NCBI GenBank assembly: GCA_963822595.1
Contig: CAWGIG010000002.1
Location: 62,001 to 126,000 of the forward strand
Source of the DNA: CAVRUH01 sp963822595
GTDB lineage: Bacteria; Chlamydiota; Chlamydiia; Chlamydiales; Waddliaceae
Length of the DNA: 64,000 bases
Direction: 5' to 3'
Shown here: positions 34,084 through 42,400 of the stretch, piece after piece
How positions within the stretch are numbered: the first letter of the stretch is position 1
Layout: each line of letters begins with the position of its first letter
Position numbers and translations under genes: made by a program
The notes under the pieces: generated by a model
What the model was told of the DNA's origin: nothing
Database searches by the model: none
The model's input: only the letters and a program-made list of their open reading frames with translations

Positions 34084-34251
34084 TTAAATTTCTTGAGGTT
34101 CGCCTTCTTTTTTTCTTACGATTTGATTGAGTAAATCAATAATATTATGGAAGAAAAATGCTGATAAAATTCCTATAAATGTGATCCCTGCAGTTAAAAT
34201 TTTGACCAATTCTACATTATTTATGAATTGAAGAAAACTGAATTTAAAATC
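34084..34251 (-). pseudogene. Remnant C-terminal membrane segment
   Basis: An open frame of 55 codons without an ATG, bounded upstream by a stop at 34252-34254. It encodes a single hydrophobic helix (ILTAGITFIGILSAFFFHNI) followed by a charged tail ending KKEGEPQEI. No ribosome site was found. Most likely the surviving end of a membrane-protein gene just upstream of the DUF2167 gene. 34255-34421 is AT-rich and empty. Confidence 0.35.
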
Positions 34252-34421
34252 CTAATCTGTATTTATTACGTTTATCACCCATGCTCCAGGTTGCATCAAG
34301 TATTAAAAATAAATGTTGTTTTAAAAAAAACCCAATAAATTTATTTAGTTGTTTTAAATTTCTGCAAACATATAATGCTTACGATAAATAAATTACTTTT
34401 TCAAAAAATAAAGGATTAATT

Positions 34422-35411
34422 ATGAATTTTTTGGTTACGTGTTTTTTTGTAATCATAACAATGACATTAAGTGCTAATGAGCATACTGCGCAGGTTAGTG
34501 AGAGTGAAAAAGCCAATGAAGGAGAACTACAACTTCCAAGAATCTGTTCTTTGATACCAGAGCTATGGTTCTCAGTTCCATATATCGAACCAGCTATTCC
34601 TTTAGATTATGTTGCGTGTTCTCTTAATGGGAAGGAAAGTTTTGACAAAGCTTCTAGGATATTGTGGGGTGAAAAAGAGGATATCAAGCTGTTTGCAAAA
34701 GATCAAGATGCTAAAATCAATAAACCTGTGTTTGTTTTACGCCACGGGCAGGATGCCGTACAAACTGGGCCGAATAGTTTTAATGTTGAGAGTCAGGTAG
34801 GTTTAATGAAGAAGCAATTAAATGCTTCGGTGAAAACAAAAAAAATCATGTGGGGTAGCTATCCTGTTTTTGCTATGGAAGTAAAACTAAAAGACGGAAA
34901 AATAACACGATCCGCTTTTATAGGTCTTAACGATAATGGTCACGTGTTAATGGTGAACTTATTTTCACCCAAATACCCAGAAGGGGAAAAAATATCCCAA
35001 GCAATTTGGGATTCATTTCTTTCGAATACGAAAAGTTTAAAAGAGCAAGAACTTTTTCTCGCCAGTGGGTTGGACATGAGGGATGGCTATACTAACTATA
35101 ACAAATACAAATCTTCATTAATTTTTAAGGCAGAAAAATCAAATATTGATGGTAAGCTTGCTGTCCAGATTATTCCGAAAACTCCCGGTGCTTCATTTCA
35201 ATTAGAAAAAGTTCAGGAAGGACTTATGGGATCAAAATGGAAATATCTTGAGCCATGCGCAAAGATTTTTGGTGTAATCACTCAAAAAGAAGAAAATATG
35301 ACTAATGTTATTGAGGTGGTTATTACAGTTCTCACAAAGAATGTAGACCAGTATTCTTTTCCAATTTTACCAGCCCTTCAACCTCAAAATGCTGTTGTTC
35401 ACTTGCAATAG
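34422..35411 (+). CDS. Secreted hypothetical protein (tandem paralogue, long form)
   Basis: A 329-aa protein with a signal peptide (MNFLVTCFFVIITMTLSANE). The first ~200 mature residues match the next gene: paired motifs are IPELWFSVPYIEPAIP/IPKSWVTFFPKIELAIP, KASRILWGEKEDIKLF/KSSKILWGEKKDVQRF, TGPNSFNVE/TGPNSFSGE and IMWGSYPVFAMEV/LQWGEYPVAVFEG. This copy has an additional ~110-residue C-terminal domain. The family is unknown, but the paired arrangement, secretion signal and adjacent lipoprotein suggest a cell-envelope or exported role. Confidence 0.6.
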   Translation: MNFLVTCFFVIITMTLSANEHTAQVSESEKANEGELQLPRICSLIPELWFSVPYIEPAIPLDYVACSLNGKESFDKASRILWGEKEDIKLFAKDQDAKINKPVFVLRHGQDAVQTGPNSFNVESQVGLMKKQLNASVKTKKIMWGSYPVFAMEVKLKDGKITRSAFIGLNDNGHVLMVNLFSPKYPEGEKISQAIWDSFLSNTKSLKEQELFLASGLDMRDGYTNYNKYKSSLIFKAEKSNIDGKLAVQIIPKTPGASFQLEKVQEGLMGSKWKYLEPCAKIFGVITQKEENMTNVIEVVITVLTKNVDQYSFPILPALQPQNAVVHLQ

Positions 35412-35440
35412 TAGAATTTATTTAAAAAATAGGATTTATT

Positions 35441-36073
35441 ATGAAAAAGTTTTTAATTTTAGTTTGTGTTTTTGCAATGAACGCCATGTTAATGGCCGAA
35501 TGTGAAAAAAAAGAATCAAGTTCATTGGATCAGATAGATGTATTGATTCCAAAATCATGGGTTACTTTTTTCCCAAAAATAGAATTGGCAATCCCCAAGA
35601 CCTATATAGGTATGTCATATGATAAAAACTTTGAAAAATCATCAAAGATTCTTTGGGGGGAAAAGAAAGATGTTCAGAGGTTCCTAAAAGATATGTCGAT
35701 CGACAAACCAATTTTTCATGTTGAAGTTGCCTCTGCTATTAAGCAGACAGGACCTAATAGCTTTTCTGGAGAAAATTTATTGGTTGATGCTTTTAAAGAT
35801 GAGGGAATGCTGCGTTATGAAACTCAAAGGCTTCAATGGGGAGAATATCCAGTTGCAGTTTTTGAAGGATATTTTCCAAATAAGGTCATGACGCGATGGG
35901 CAATAATCGGACTCAATAGTAGTGGTAAAACATTATTGGTTCTAATTTTTTCACCTAAAGCCGATGAGAAGATAGGGGAACCCCAGACGAAGAAGGTTTG
36001 GAATGATTTTATCAAGAATACTACTTCGAATAATATTGTGCAGACAGAAACCGGAGAAAAAGATGAAAACTAA
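35441..36073 (+). CDS. Secreted hypothetical protein (tandem paralogue, short form)
   Basis: A 210-aa protein with a signal peptide (FLILVCVFAMNAMLMAE). It is a shorter duplicate of the upstream 329-aa protein, ending where the extra C-terminal domain of that protein begins. It starts 29 bp after it, and its end overlaps the TPR lipoprotein start by 11 bases, so the three form an operon. Function unknown. Confidence 0.6.
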   Translation: MKKFLILVCVFAMNAMLMAECEKKESSSLDQIDVLIPKSWVTFFPKIELAIPKTYIGMSYDKNFEKSSKILWGEKKDVQRFLKDMSIDKPIFHVEVASAIKQTGPNSFSGENLLVDAFKDEGMLRYETQRLQWGEYPVAVFEGYFPNKVMTRWAIIGLNSSGKTLLVLIFSPKADEKIGEPQTKKVWNDFIKNTTSNNIVQTETGEKDEN

Positions 36074-36545
36074 GTCATTTTTTCTTCTTTTAATTACTAT
36101 TATAACTTCCGGTTGTTCTTTTATACAATCCTCTTTTGAATATACAAGAGGGACGCAGTGTTTAGAGAGACAAGACTATAATGCTGCTGTCGTCCATTTG
36201 GAAAACGCAGTAAGATTAAACCCTAAACTTTCTAAGAATCATAACAATTTGGCTGTTGCATATCTTGAAACCAAGAATTTTGAAAAAGCCTGGTATCATT
36301 CAAGACAGGCAGTATTGATAGATGGGAACAACTATGAGGCGATATTTACCTTTAAAGAATTGTCACGGGCTATATTTAAAAGATGCGATATAAAAGAGGG
36401 GATGGGTTTCGATGAAGTAGTTATACATCTTGGAAAACCAGATCATGTGTATAATACCGCCAATGAAACGGTATACTTTTACGGTACGATAGGTATTGGA
36501 TTTATCGATGAGAAAATAAATCACATTCTTGGAGTTTCGAAGTAG
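36063..36545 (+). CDS. TPR lipoprotein with SmpA/BamE-like C-terminus
   Basis: A 160-aa protein. A signal peptide ends in a lipobox (ITSGC). Residues ~28-95 form TPR-like helices (GTQCLERQDYNAAVVHLENAVRLNPKLSKNHNNLAVAYLETKNFEKA, shown here only as a location clue around residues 32-78). The C-terminus, GMGFDEVVIHLGKPD...YFYGTIGIGFIDEKI, follows the G-M-x(3)-V-x(3)-LG-x-P pattern of SmpA/BamE-type outer-membrane lipoprotein domains. ATG 36063 has GGAG upstream, and a longer in-frame start at 36003 lies inside the preceding gene and lacks a signal peptide. Probably periplasmic, lipid anchored. Confidence 0.7.
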   Translation: MKTKSFFLLLITIITSGCSFIQSSFEYTRGTQCLERQDYNAAVVHLENAVRLNPKLSKNHNNLAVAYLETKNFEKAWYHSRQAVLIDGNNYEAIFTFKELSRAIFKRCDIKEGMGFDEVVIHLGKPDHVYNTANETVYFYGTIGIGFIDEKINHILGVSK

Positions 36546-36930
36546 CGAATATCAATTGAGATGATTTTCCTTGAATCGGGGAAAGCGTCGTTAGTGATGG
36601 TGAGATCGAGCTTAGAGATAGAATAGAGAAAACTGTCTCTAAGTTTTCCTTTAAAAATAGTGTGGTTTTTTAAAAGACCTTCACAAATCATTCCTGATTT
36701 AATAAGCACTCTTTGAGAAGCAATGTTATCAGGATCAACAAATGCTTCAATGCGATTTATTTACAAATCATTGAAACCGTTGCTAATCGCTAGCTTGACT
36801 GCTCCTGTAGTGATGTTTTTACCCCAAAACGTTTTAGCAAGGATTAGTCCAGTTCTGCATGGCAAGATGAAGAATCTTTTCCTTGAGTCAGAGTGATTGA
36901 ACCAATTGGAATTCCATTAAAAATATTCTA
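36521..36930 (-). pseudogene. GNAT acetyltransferase (RimJ-like) remnant
   Basis: In reverse the DNA encodes IPIGSITLTQGKDS, LGLILAKTFWGKNITTGAVKL, then a premature TAA (~36761), then NRIEAFVDPDNIASQRVLIK and SGMICEGLLKN. This is the central acetyl-CoA-binding part and C-terminus of a RimJ/RimL-type N-acetyltransferase. The N-terminal third is missing at the junction with the truncated RHS gene. It is non-functional as it stands. Confidence 0.75.
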
Positions 36931-37000
36931 AGTCATCACTCGTGATTGGTCTTAGAGAAATTCATTCGGTGAAGAGGAAATCTTTGATGCAGCTGGAAAT

Positions 37001-37948
37001 GTGCTTTCGAAAGCAATTTCTTCATGGCGTTTTAGTGGAAAAAGGGTTGACCCGGAGACAGGTTGGGTGTTTTTTGGCAGGCGTTATTACGATCCTGAAG
37101 TTGGCCGGTGGACAACACCTGATCCCGTTTGGTTCAAGGATGGACCCAATCTCTATGCCTATGTCCAGAATAACCCCATCCTTTTTGTTGACCCTGATGG
37201 TCTGACGCATGAAGCGGCAGAAAGCAGGGGCAATCACGGACATTTATATTTTAGCCATTACGAAAAGATTGCCCATTTTATCAGATGTTTTATGGTTTTG
37301 CCCCTATTTTTCACAAATCCGAATGATAGTAAGTCGCACATATATACAGTCCCTGGCAGAATTCATCCGAAAATGGCAATAGCATTTTGCAATGGCATCT
37401 GTAATTCGAGTGACGGGGCTAGAGAGGGTGCAGAAAACGTATCTAAAATCGCAGGTGGAAGTCAGGTCCGTGGCGTTTATAATTGTACTTTTGGAGGTGT
37501 TTTAGATGTGGTAGAATGTGCTATTGGTTTGATGCGCCTCGATACCGATCCAGTAAATGAATTGCATAAACTCTGGGATGCAGAATTTGACAGAATGGGA
37601 GAAAATGGTATAATTATTCAGGAGTGTCATAGTCAGGGATGCATTCATGTAAGAAATGCTTTGGAAACCTATAATCCGGCAAGAAGAAAAAATATACACG
37701 TGATTGCTACAGCCCCAGGGGGTTACATCAGTCCAGATATTTGCGGAAGCATTATTCACCTTGTCAGTAAATGGGATTTTGTTCCCTACCTTGATTTTAT
37801 TGGCCGTATGAAGAACCGGGATACTATTGTTATGTTGGATCCGCATCCTGAAGCATCTTGGTGGGATCACTCCTTCGACAGCCCAACTTATGTCAAAATG
37901 AGAAAAGAAAGGCATGAATATATAAAGCAAACCTTTGGAGGATTTTAA
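37001..37948 (+). CDS. Truncated RHS protein with DUF687-like C-terminal toxin domain
   Basis: A 315-aa frame (GTG start, open from 36956). The first ~60 residues are the conserved end of an RHS core: WRFSGKRVDPETG, FGRRYYDPEVGRW, NLYAYVQNNPILFVDPDGL. The 1500-residue RHS body is missing. After DPDGL the tip (about residues 66-315) has AFCNGICNSSDGAREGAENV, RGVYNCTFGGVLDV, QECHSQGCIHVRNALE (Ser ~210) and DHSFDSPTYV. These match what I recall of DUF687 proteins of Chlamydiaceae, which carry the same C-H-S-Q-G nucleophile-elbow-like motif of an alpha/beta hydrolase. Likely a displaced toxin tip; an effector lipase/esterase activity is an inference. The next gene overlaps the stop by 1 base. Confidence 0.75.
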   Translation: MLSKAISSWRFSGKRVDPETGWVFFGRRYYDPEVGRWTTPDPVWFKDGPNLYAYVQNNPILFVDPDGLTHEAAESRGNHGHLYFSHYEKIAHFIRCFMVLPLFFTNPNDSKSHIYTVPGRIHPKMAIAFCNGICNSSDGAREGAENVSKIAGGSQVRGVYNCTFGGVLDVVECAIGLMRLDTDPVNELHKLWDAEFDRMGENGIIIQECHSQGCIHVRNALETYNPARRKNIHVIATAPGGYISPDICGSIIHLVSKWDFVPYLDFIGRMKNRDTIVMLDPHPEASWWDHSFDSPTYVKMRKERHEYIKQTFGGF

Positions 37949-38517
37949 TGAAAAAAATATGTTCTGCACTCGGTTTAATTTTCAGTTTTGTGATCGGTAG
38001 TAGTTGTTTTTGTGCGGAAAAAACTAGTGAGAAAAAAAAGGTGGTACATGGAGCAATTCATGATGCTGTTATAGATATTCAGAAAAAATACAAGTTGCAG
38101 TTAGGGGGAATTGCGGAAGCAACCGATGAAAAAAATGACAACAAGTATAAGGAAGTTGGGTTGTACTTTGTTTCTAAAAAATATTTAACGAAAGCTGAAG
38201 CAAGAAAAATTATTGTTGATATCACCAGAATATTTTTAGAGAAGTTAAATACCGAGAAGGTTCAAAAGTATTTAACTGTAACACCTTTTACAGAAAAAGG
38301 CATCACGATAAGTATAACTTTTGCAATAGCAAAAAAATATGAGGACTATTCACAAATTGCTTACTGTGGATTAATTCAAGGCAATTTATATTTTAAGTAT
38401 GATTTGCCAAACGAAGAATTTCAAACTCGTGAAGATAAGAGAGAGACCTTCGCTGAAGCCCTCAAACAAGTTGAAGAAGAAGAGAAACAAGCAGCTATTA
38501 TGAAACAACAACCGTAA
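37948..38517 (+). CDS. Secreted protein coupled to the DUF687-like tip, candidate immunity protein
   Basis: A 189-aa protein with a signal peptide (MKKICSALGLIFSFVIGSSCFCA), a helix-rich middle and an acidic, glutamate-rich C-terminal helix. Its ATG overlaps the upstream stop (TAATG), implying translational coupling to the RHS/DUF687 gene. Position and secretion fit an immunity protein that neutralises the toxin in the periplasm, but no immunity family was recognised; it could also be a secreted partner. A clear terminator follows. Confidence 0.5.
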   Translation: MKKICSALGLIFSFVIGSSCFCAEKTSEKKKVVHGAIHDAVIDIQKKYKLQLGGIAEATDEKNDNKYKEVGLYFVSKKYLTKAEARKIIVDITRIFLEKLNTEKVQKYLTVTPFTEKGITISITFAIAKKYEDYSQIAYCGLIQGNLYFKYDLPNEEFQTREDKRETFAEALKQVEEEEKQAAIMKQQP

Positions 38518-38537
38518 CACTGTTAATTTTCATTTGA

Positions 38538-38564
38538 GGGCTGCGTCAGTAGCGCAGCCCTTTT
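38538..38564 (+). terminator. Intrinsic terminator of the DUF687/partner operon
   Basis: GGGCTGCG (38538-38545) pairs with CGCAGCCC (38553-38560), 7-base loop, followed by TTTT. It lies 20 bp after the stop of the upstream gene. Confidence 0.8.
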
Positions 38565-38569
38565 AGGAC

Positions 38570-39298
38570 TCATTTAAATGCTAGGCCGGATAACTTCTTT
38601 GCAACGTCTCCCCATGGGATGACTAAAGTCATTGTCTCGCCATTGGAACGTTTAATCGATATCTTATTGTTGCCCCCTTTTTTTCCTTTCACTGCAGGCA
38701 TCGTCCCGATGCTAATCTTAGATTTCAGGACTATTTTGTTTGAAATAACTTCATTGAAAGATTCTGATATAAACTCAATTTCTTCATTCGGTTTAAAATT
38801 GTCCAGTGTAAGAAAGTATTGTCCAATTTCTATCGATGCAAACCTAACGCTCACAGAGGCATTGTCAACAGTACTTGTTGATTTAATGGGATAAGGTATA
38901 ATCGAAAGAGTATTAGATTTTGACCCATCCACCGCAAAAAAGAGCTGAACTTCCTCTCCAGGAAAGTAACCTAGTCCTTGAATAACGAAGAAGGGTATTT
39001 CTTCTAGAGATTTCTGTAAATCGGTCATTGAAAAATCGCGACTTTGAATATCAGGGAACTTTGTCTTTTTTAAAAGAGGTCTTTTTATTGTAAAATTGAC
39101 CTTTTCACCTTCTGGTATATTTTCCAAACTAACTAGTGTCAGATGATAATCGCCGCCGAAGGTGTCCTTGAGTTTTGTATTCTCTGCATCTGCAAGTTCG
39201 CTTGGCGAAAGAGTCTTTTGAGTCAATACCATACTCTTCTCAGAAGAATGTAAGAATGTGCTTACAATTGTTAATAAGATAATCAATAAATTTTTCAT
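38570..39298 (-). CDS. Secreted beta-rich hypothetical protein
   Basis: A 242-aa protein. The ATG at 39298 gives a proper signal peptide (MKNLLIILLTIVSTFLHSSE); the upstream in-frame ATG at 39346 would place a basic stretch before it and is rejected. The mature protein alternates beta-like segments (DYHLTLVSLENIPEGEKVNFTI and ASVSVRFASIEIGQYFLTL regions) and ends with an SNGETMTLVIPWGDVAKKL motif. The family was not recognised. Convergent with the DUF687 operon and divergent from the big RHS gene. Confidence 0.55.
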   Translation of the reverse strand: MKNLLIILLTIVSTFLHSSEKSMVLTQKTLSPSELADAENTKLKDTFGGDYHLTLVSLENIPEGEKVNFTIKRPLLKKTKFPDIQSRDFSMTDLQKSLEEIPFFVIQGLGYFPGEEVQLFFAVDGSKSNTLSIIPYPIKSTSTVDNASVSVRFASIEIGQYFLTLDNFKPNEEIEFISESFNEVISNKIVLKSKISIGTMPAVKGKKGGNNKISIKRSNGETMTLVIPWGDVAKKLSGLAFK

Positions 39299-39447
39299 GT
39301 TTTGCTCACTTTTATATTTTTTTCGTCGGTGATTATAACACATCAACCTAGAATTGCAATCTGAAATAGTTTTTCGTATTCTTCCTTTTTGTTATTGACT
39401 TCAATCGCGATCATCTTTAGATTCTTCATTATTTCTAAAGGAAAATC

Positions 39448-42400
39448 ATGTTTCTAAGACTACTGACAGCAATTTTTTTAATTTTCAACGCATACATATA
39501 TTCTGAGGATATTGAAGAAAATTACTTTCAATTTATCGATGCCTTAAAATCCAGAGATCTTGAAGATCATGAGGAAAATAATCCCCTAGTTGATTTGAAC
39601 GGAATGCCTGATTCGATGGTGGGGGGCTGTGTTAATGCTATTACCGGTAGCTACTGCGAAGCAACTAGGGATATGGTGATAGCTGGTTCAAATCCCATTA
39701 ACCTTACTCGATCCTATAACAGTAATAGTACCGAAGAGGGTACATTTCAATATGGGTGGAATATAAATTTACCTGGGCAAGGAGTAGTCTTAGTTCCAGA
39801 TCCTGAGAGTAATTCTGCCAGAAAAGATCGTCGTTCTTTTTTAAAACCAGATCCTTTGAGTACTGCTTACATAAAACATGGTGGATCTTTTCTAACATTT
39901 GAGGGAGGTGTCAAAACTAAGGAATACCACATTGAAAGAAAGCAGCTGCAGTATGGTTTAACCAACTGTGGTTCGGGATTGCTAGGTGCCAAGGAAAATA
40001 TTAAAAATATTATATGTAAAGGAGACCCTTCATCTTTTGCGTTTACAATGGTGAAGTCTAAGAACGAAGTGCTTCATTTCTCAAAGTTTAAGAAAAGTAA
40101 AACTAATTTACACAATTTTTATTTAACTCAACATCGTTTGCCAAATCGTTGTCGTTATGAGTATTCGTATAATTCAAAATTTAAATTAATTAAAGTTGCT
40201 TCAAAGGGATTTTCGGGAGATAATTTAGGGCATCTTAATTTTATAAAGCCCGACAATTTTGAAAAAAACCCTACGATTTCTATACAAAACCCAGAAGGCG
40301 ATACCATCACTTATAATTTCAATAAAATGAAAACAAAATGCCATGGAAAATATCGATATTGTCTAACTGAACTTCATTCCAGCATAGCTCCAAAACAAAC
40401 CTTTGAATACAAATTTGTCGATAAAAAATTTCCGGAAAAAATTGTTAAAAGTTCCCTTCCCGAAGGCAGATACCGTCAAATTGAGTACTATGAAAAAGGC
40501 AGCTACACTATCGATGGAAAGACATTTAAAGTGGGAAAAACAAGAGATTCTCGTTTCGGCAGAGTTTTAGGTTTGTACGCCCCGATTGGTGCTGATGCAA
40601 CCCCGCTCCCTGCATATCGCTTCATCTATACTTTGAATAAGCATAAGGCTTCGAGAAAGCCGATAGGTGGGATGACTGAAGTGTATGATCCCTATGACAA
40701 TAAAATGGTTTACCATTTTTGCAATGAACAGCGTCTAACAGGCATTGAAACCTTTAACAAGGACGGTTCCTTATATCGCTCCGAAAATATTTTTTGGGGC
40801 TCACCAAAGTTATACGAATACACCTTCTTGAAAAAAAGACAGCTTTGCGATTCCGAAGGTGCCGTTCTTCTTGCTAAGGAATACATCTATGATTTTAGAG
40901 GTAATGTAAAGGAGGAAAAAACTTCAGGGAATTTAAGGGGGTGTGGCACTTATGACACCCACACGAAATATTATTTGTATGCAAATTTGGAACAATTGCG
41001 CTTCGAAGATAATGGCAACCGTCAAATTTTTAACACCTATTATCCCAATACAGACTTAATCAAAACAAAGATGGTGTCACAGAACTCTCAAATAAAAGAA
41101 AGAAATTATTTTGAGTATGATTCTAATGGTGCACTCATCCTGGAAATGCTAGATGACGGTCAAAGCGAAAATATCGAAGATCTCGCTGGGGTTAGTCAAA
41201 GATTGATCAAAAGAATTCAACCTACAAAGAATCGCCCCTATGGATTACCCGAAATTATTGAGGAAAAATATCTCGATTTGCAAAGTGGTGAGGAAGTATT
41301 GCTCAAAAAAAGGATAATAGTTTATTCACCTGCAGGGCACGCACAGCGCGAGGATATTTATGACAGAAATGGGCAATACGCTTTTACTTTAGATCGCGGA
41401 CATGATTCCATGGGCAATCTATTATGGGAGAAGAATGCTCTTGGGGAGTTTACGGAATACAAGTATGACGCAAATAAAAATCGTACTTATAAAAAGATTT
41501 TGAAAACGGATTATCATACCGTTTACACATACGATTATTCGAATAGACTTATCAACGAGTCAATTATCCACGATAATGGCCTTGTCCTGACGACCACATA
41601 CTGTTATGACTTGCGTGGAAATAAAATTAGTTCTACCGATATTTACGGTAATACAACAAAATATGAATACGACGCATTCAATCGCCTTGTAAAAACAATT
41701 CACCCAGGTTCAACTGAATCCATCGAACAAAAAGGTTATGATGAACTTAATAATGTCACCTCTAAGGTCGATGCCAATGGTAATCTAACTAGGATAGCAT
41801 GCACTTCAAGAGGTAAAGAGGCTAAAATTACTTATCCTTGCGGAGCATCCGAGTCGCACATCTATACAATGCAAGGAGAGTTGGAAAAATCCACTTTGCC
41901 AAATGGTAGCACTATTTTATATGATTATGATTACAAAAATAGGGTCATATCAAAACAAACTTTTGATTCTTCAGGCCAATTGATGTCTAAAGAGGGCTGG
42001 GAGTACAACGCCTTCAATTTGTTGAAAGAAACGGACAGCGCAGGGGTTGTTACAGAACACTTCTATGATAGTTCAGGAAAATTAATCAAAACTTCCCGAG
42101 AGGACTCGGAAATCCTTTATTTCTACGATTCCCTGGGAAGGAAAAATGAAGTTTGGGAAAAGTGCTCCCAAGGGTATTACAAAAAGAATTTATCCGTTTA
42201 TGATGCATTAGACCGTGTCATAGAGGAGAAAATAGAAGATACAAATGGAATGCTTTTTAGTCATAAAAGTTATGTCTATGACGTGCATGGTAACGTTGTC
42301 AATACTTCTCTGCGAACATCCGGCGCATTCATTCAGAAAAGCACCGAATATGATTGCTTTAAACAACCCTTAAAAATCACCCATCCAAATGGCGAAATCA

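Noticed and set aside
36003..36062. Longer start of the TPR lipoprotein
   Set aside because: It would bury the signal peptide and lies inside the preceding gene; ATG 36063 has a ribosome site and a proper signal.
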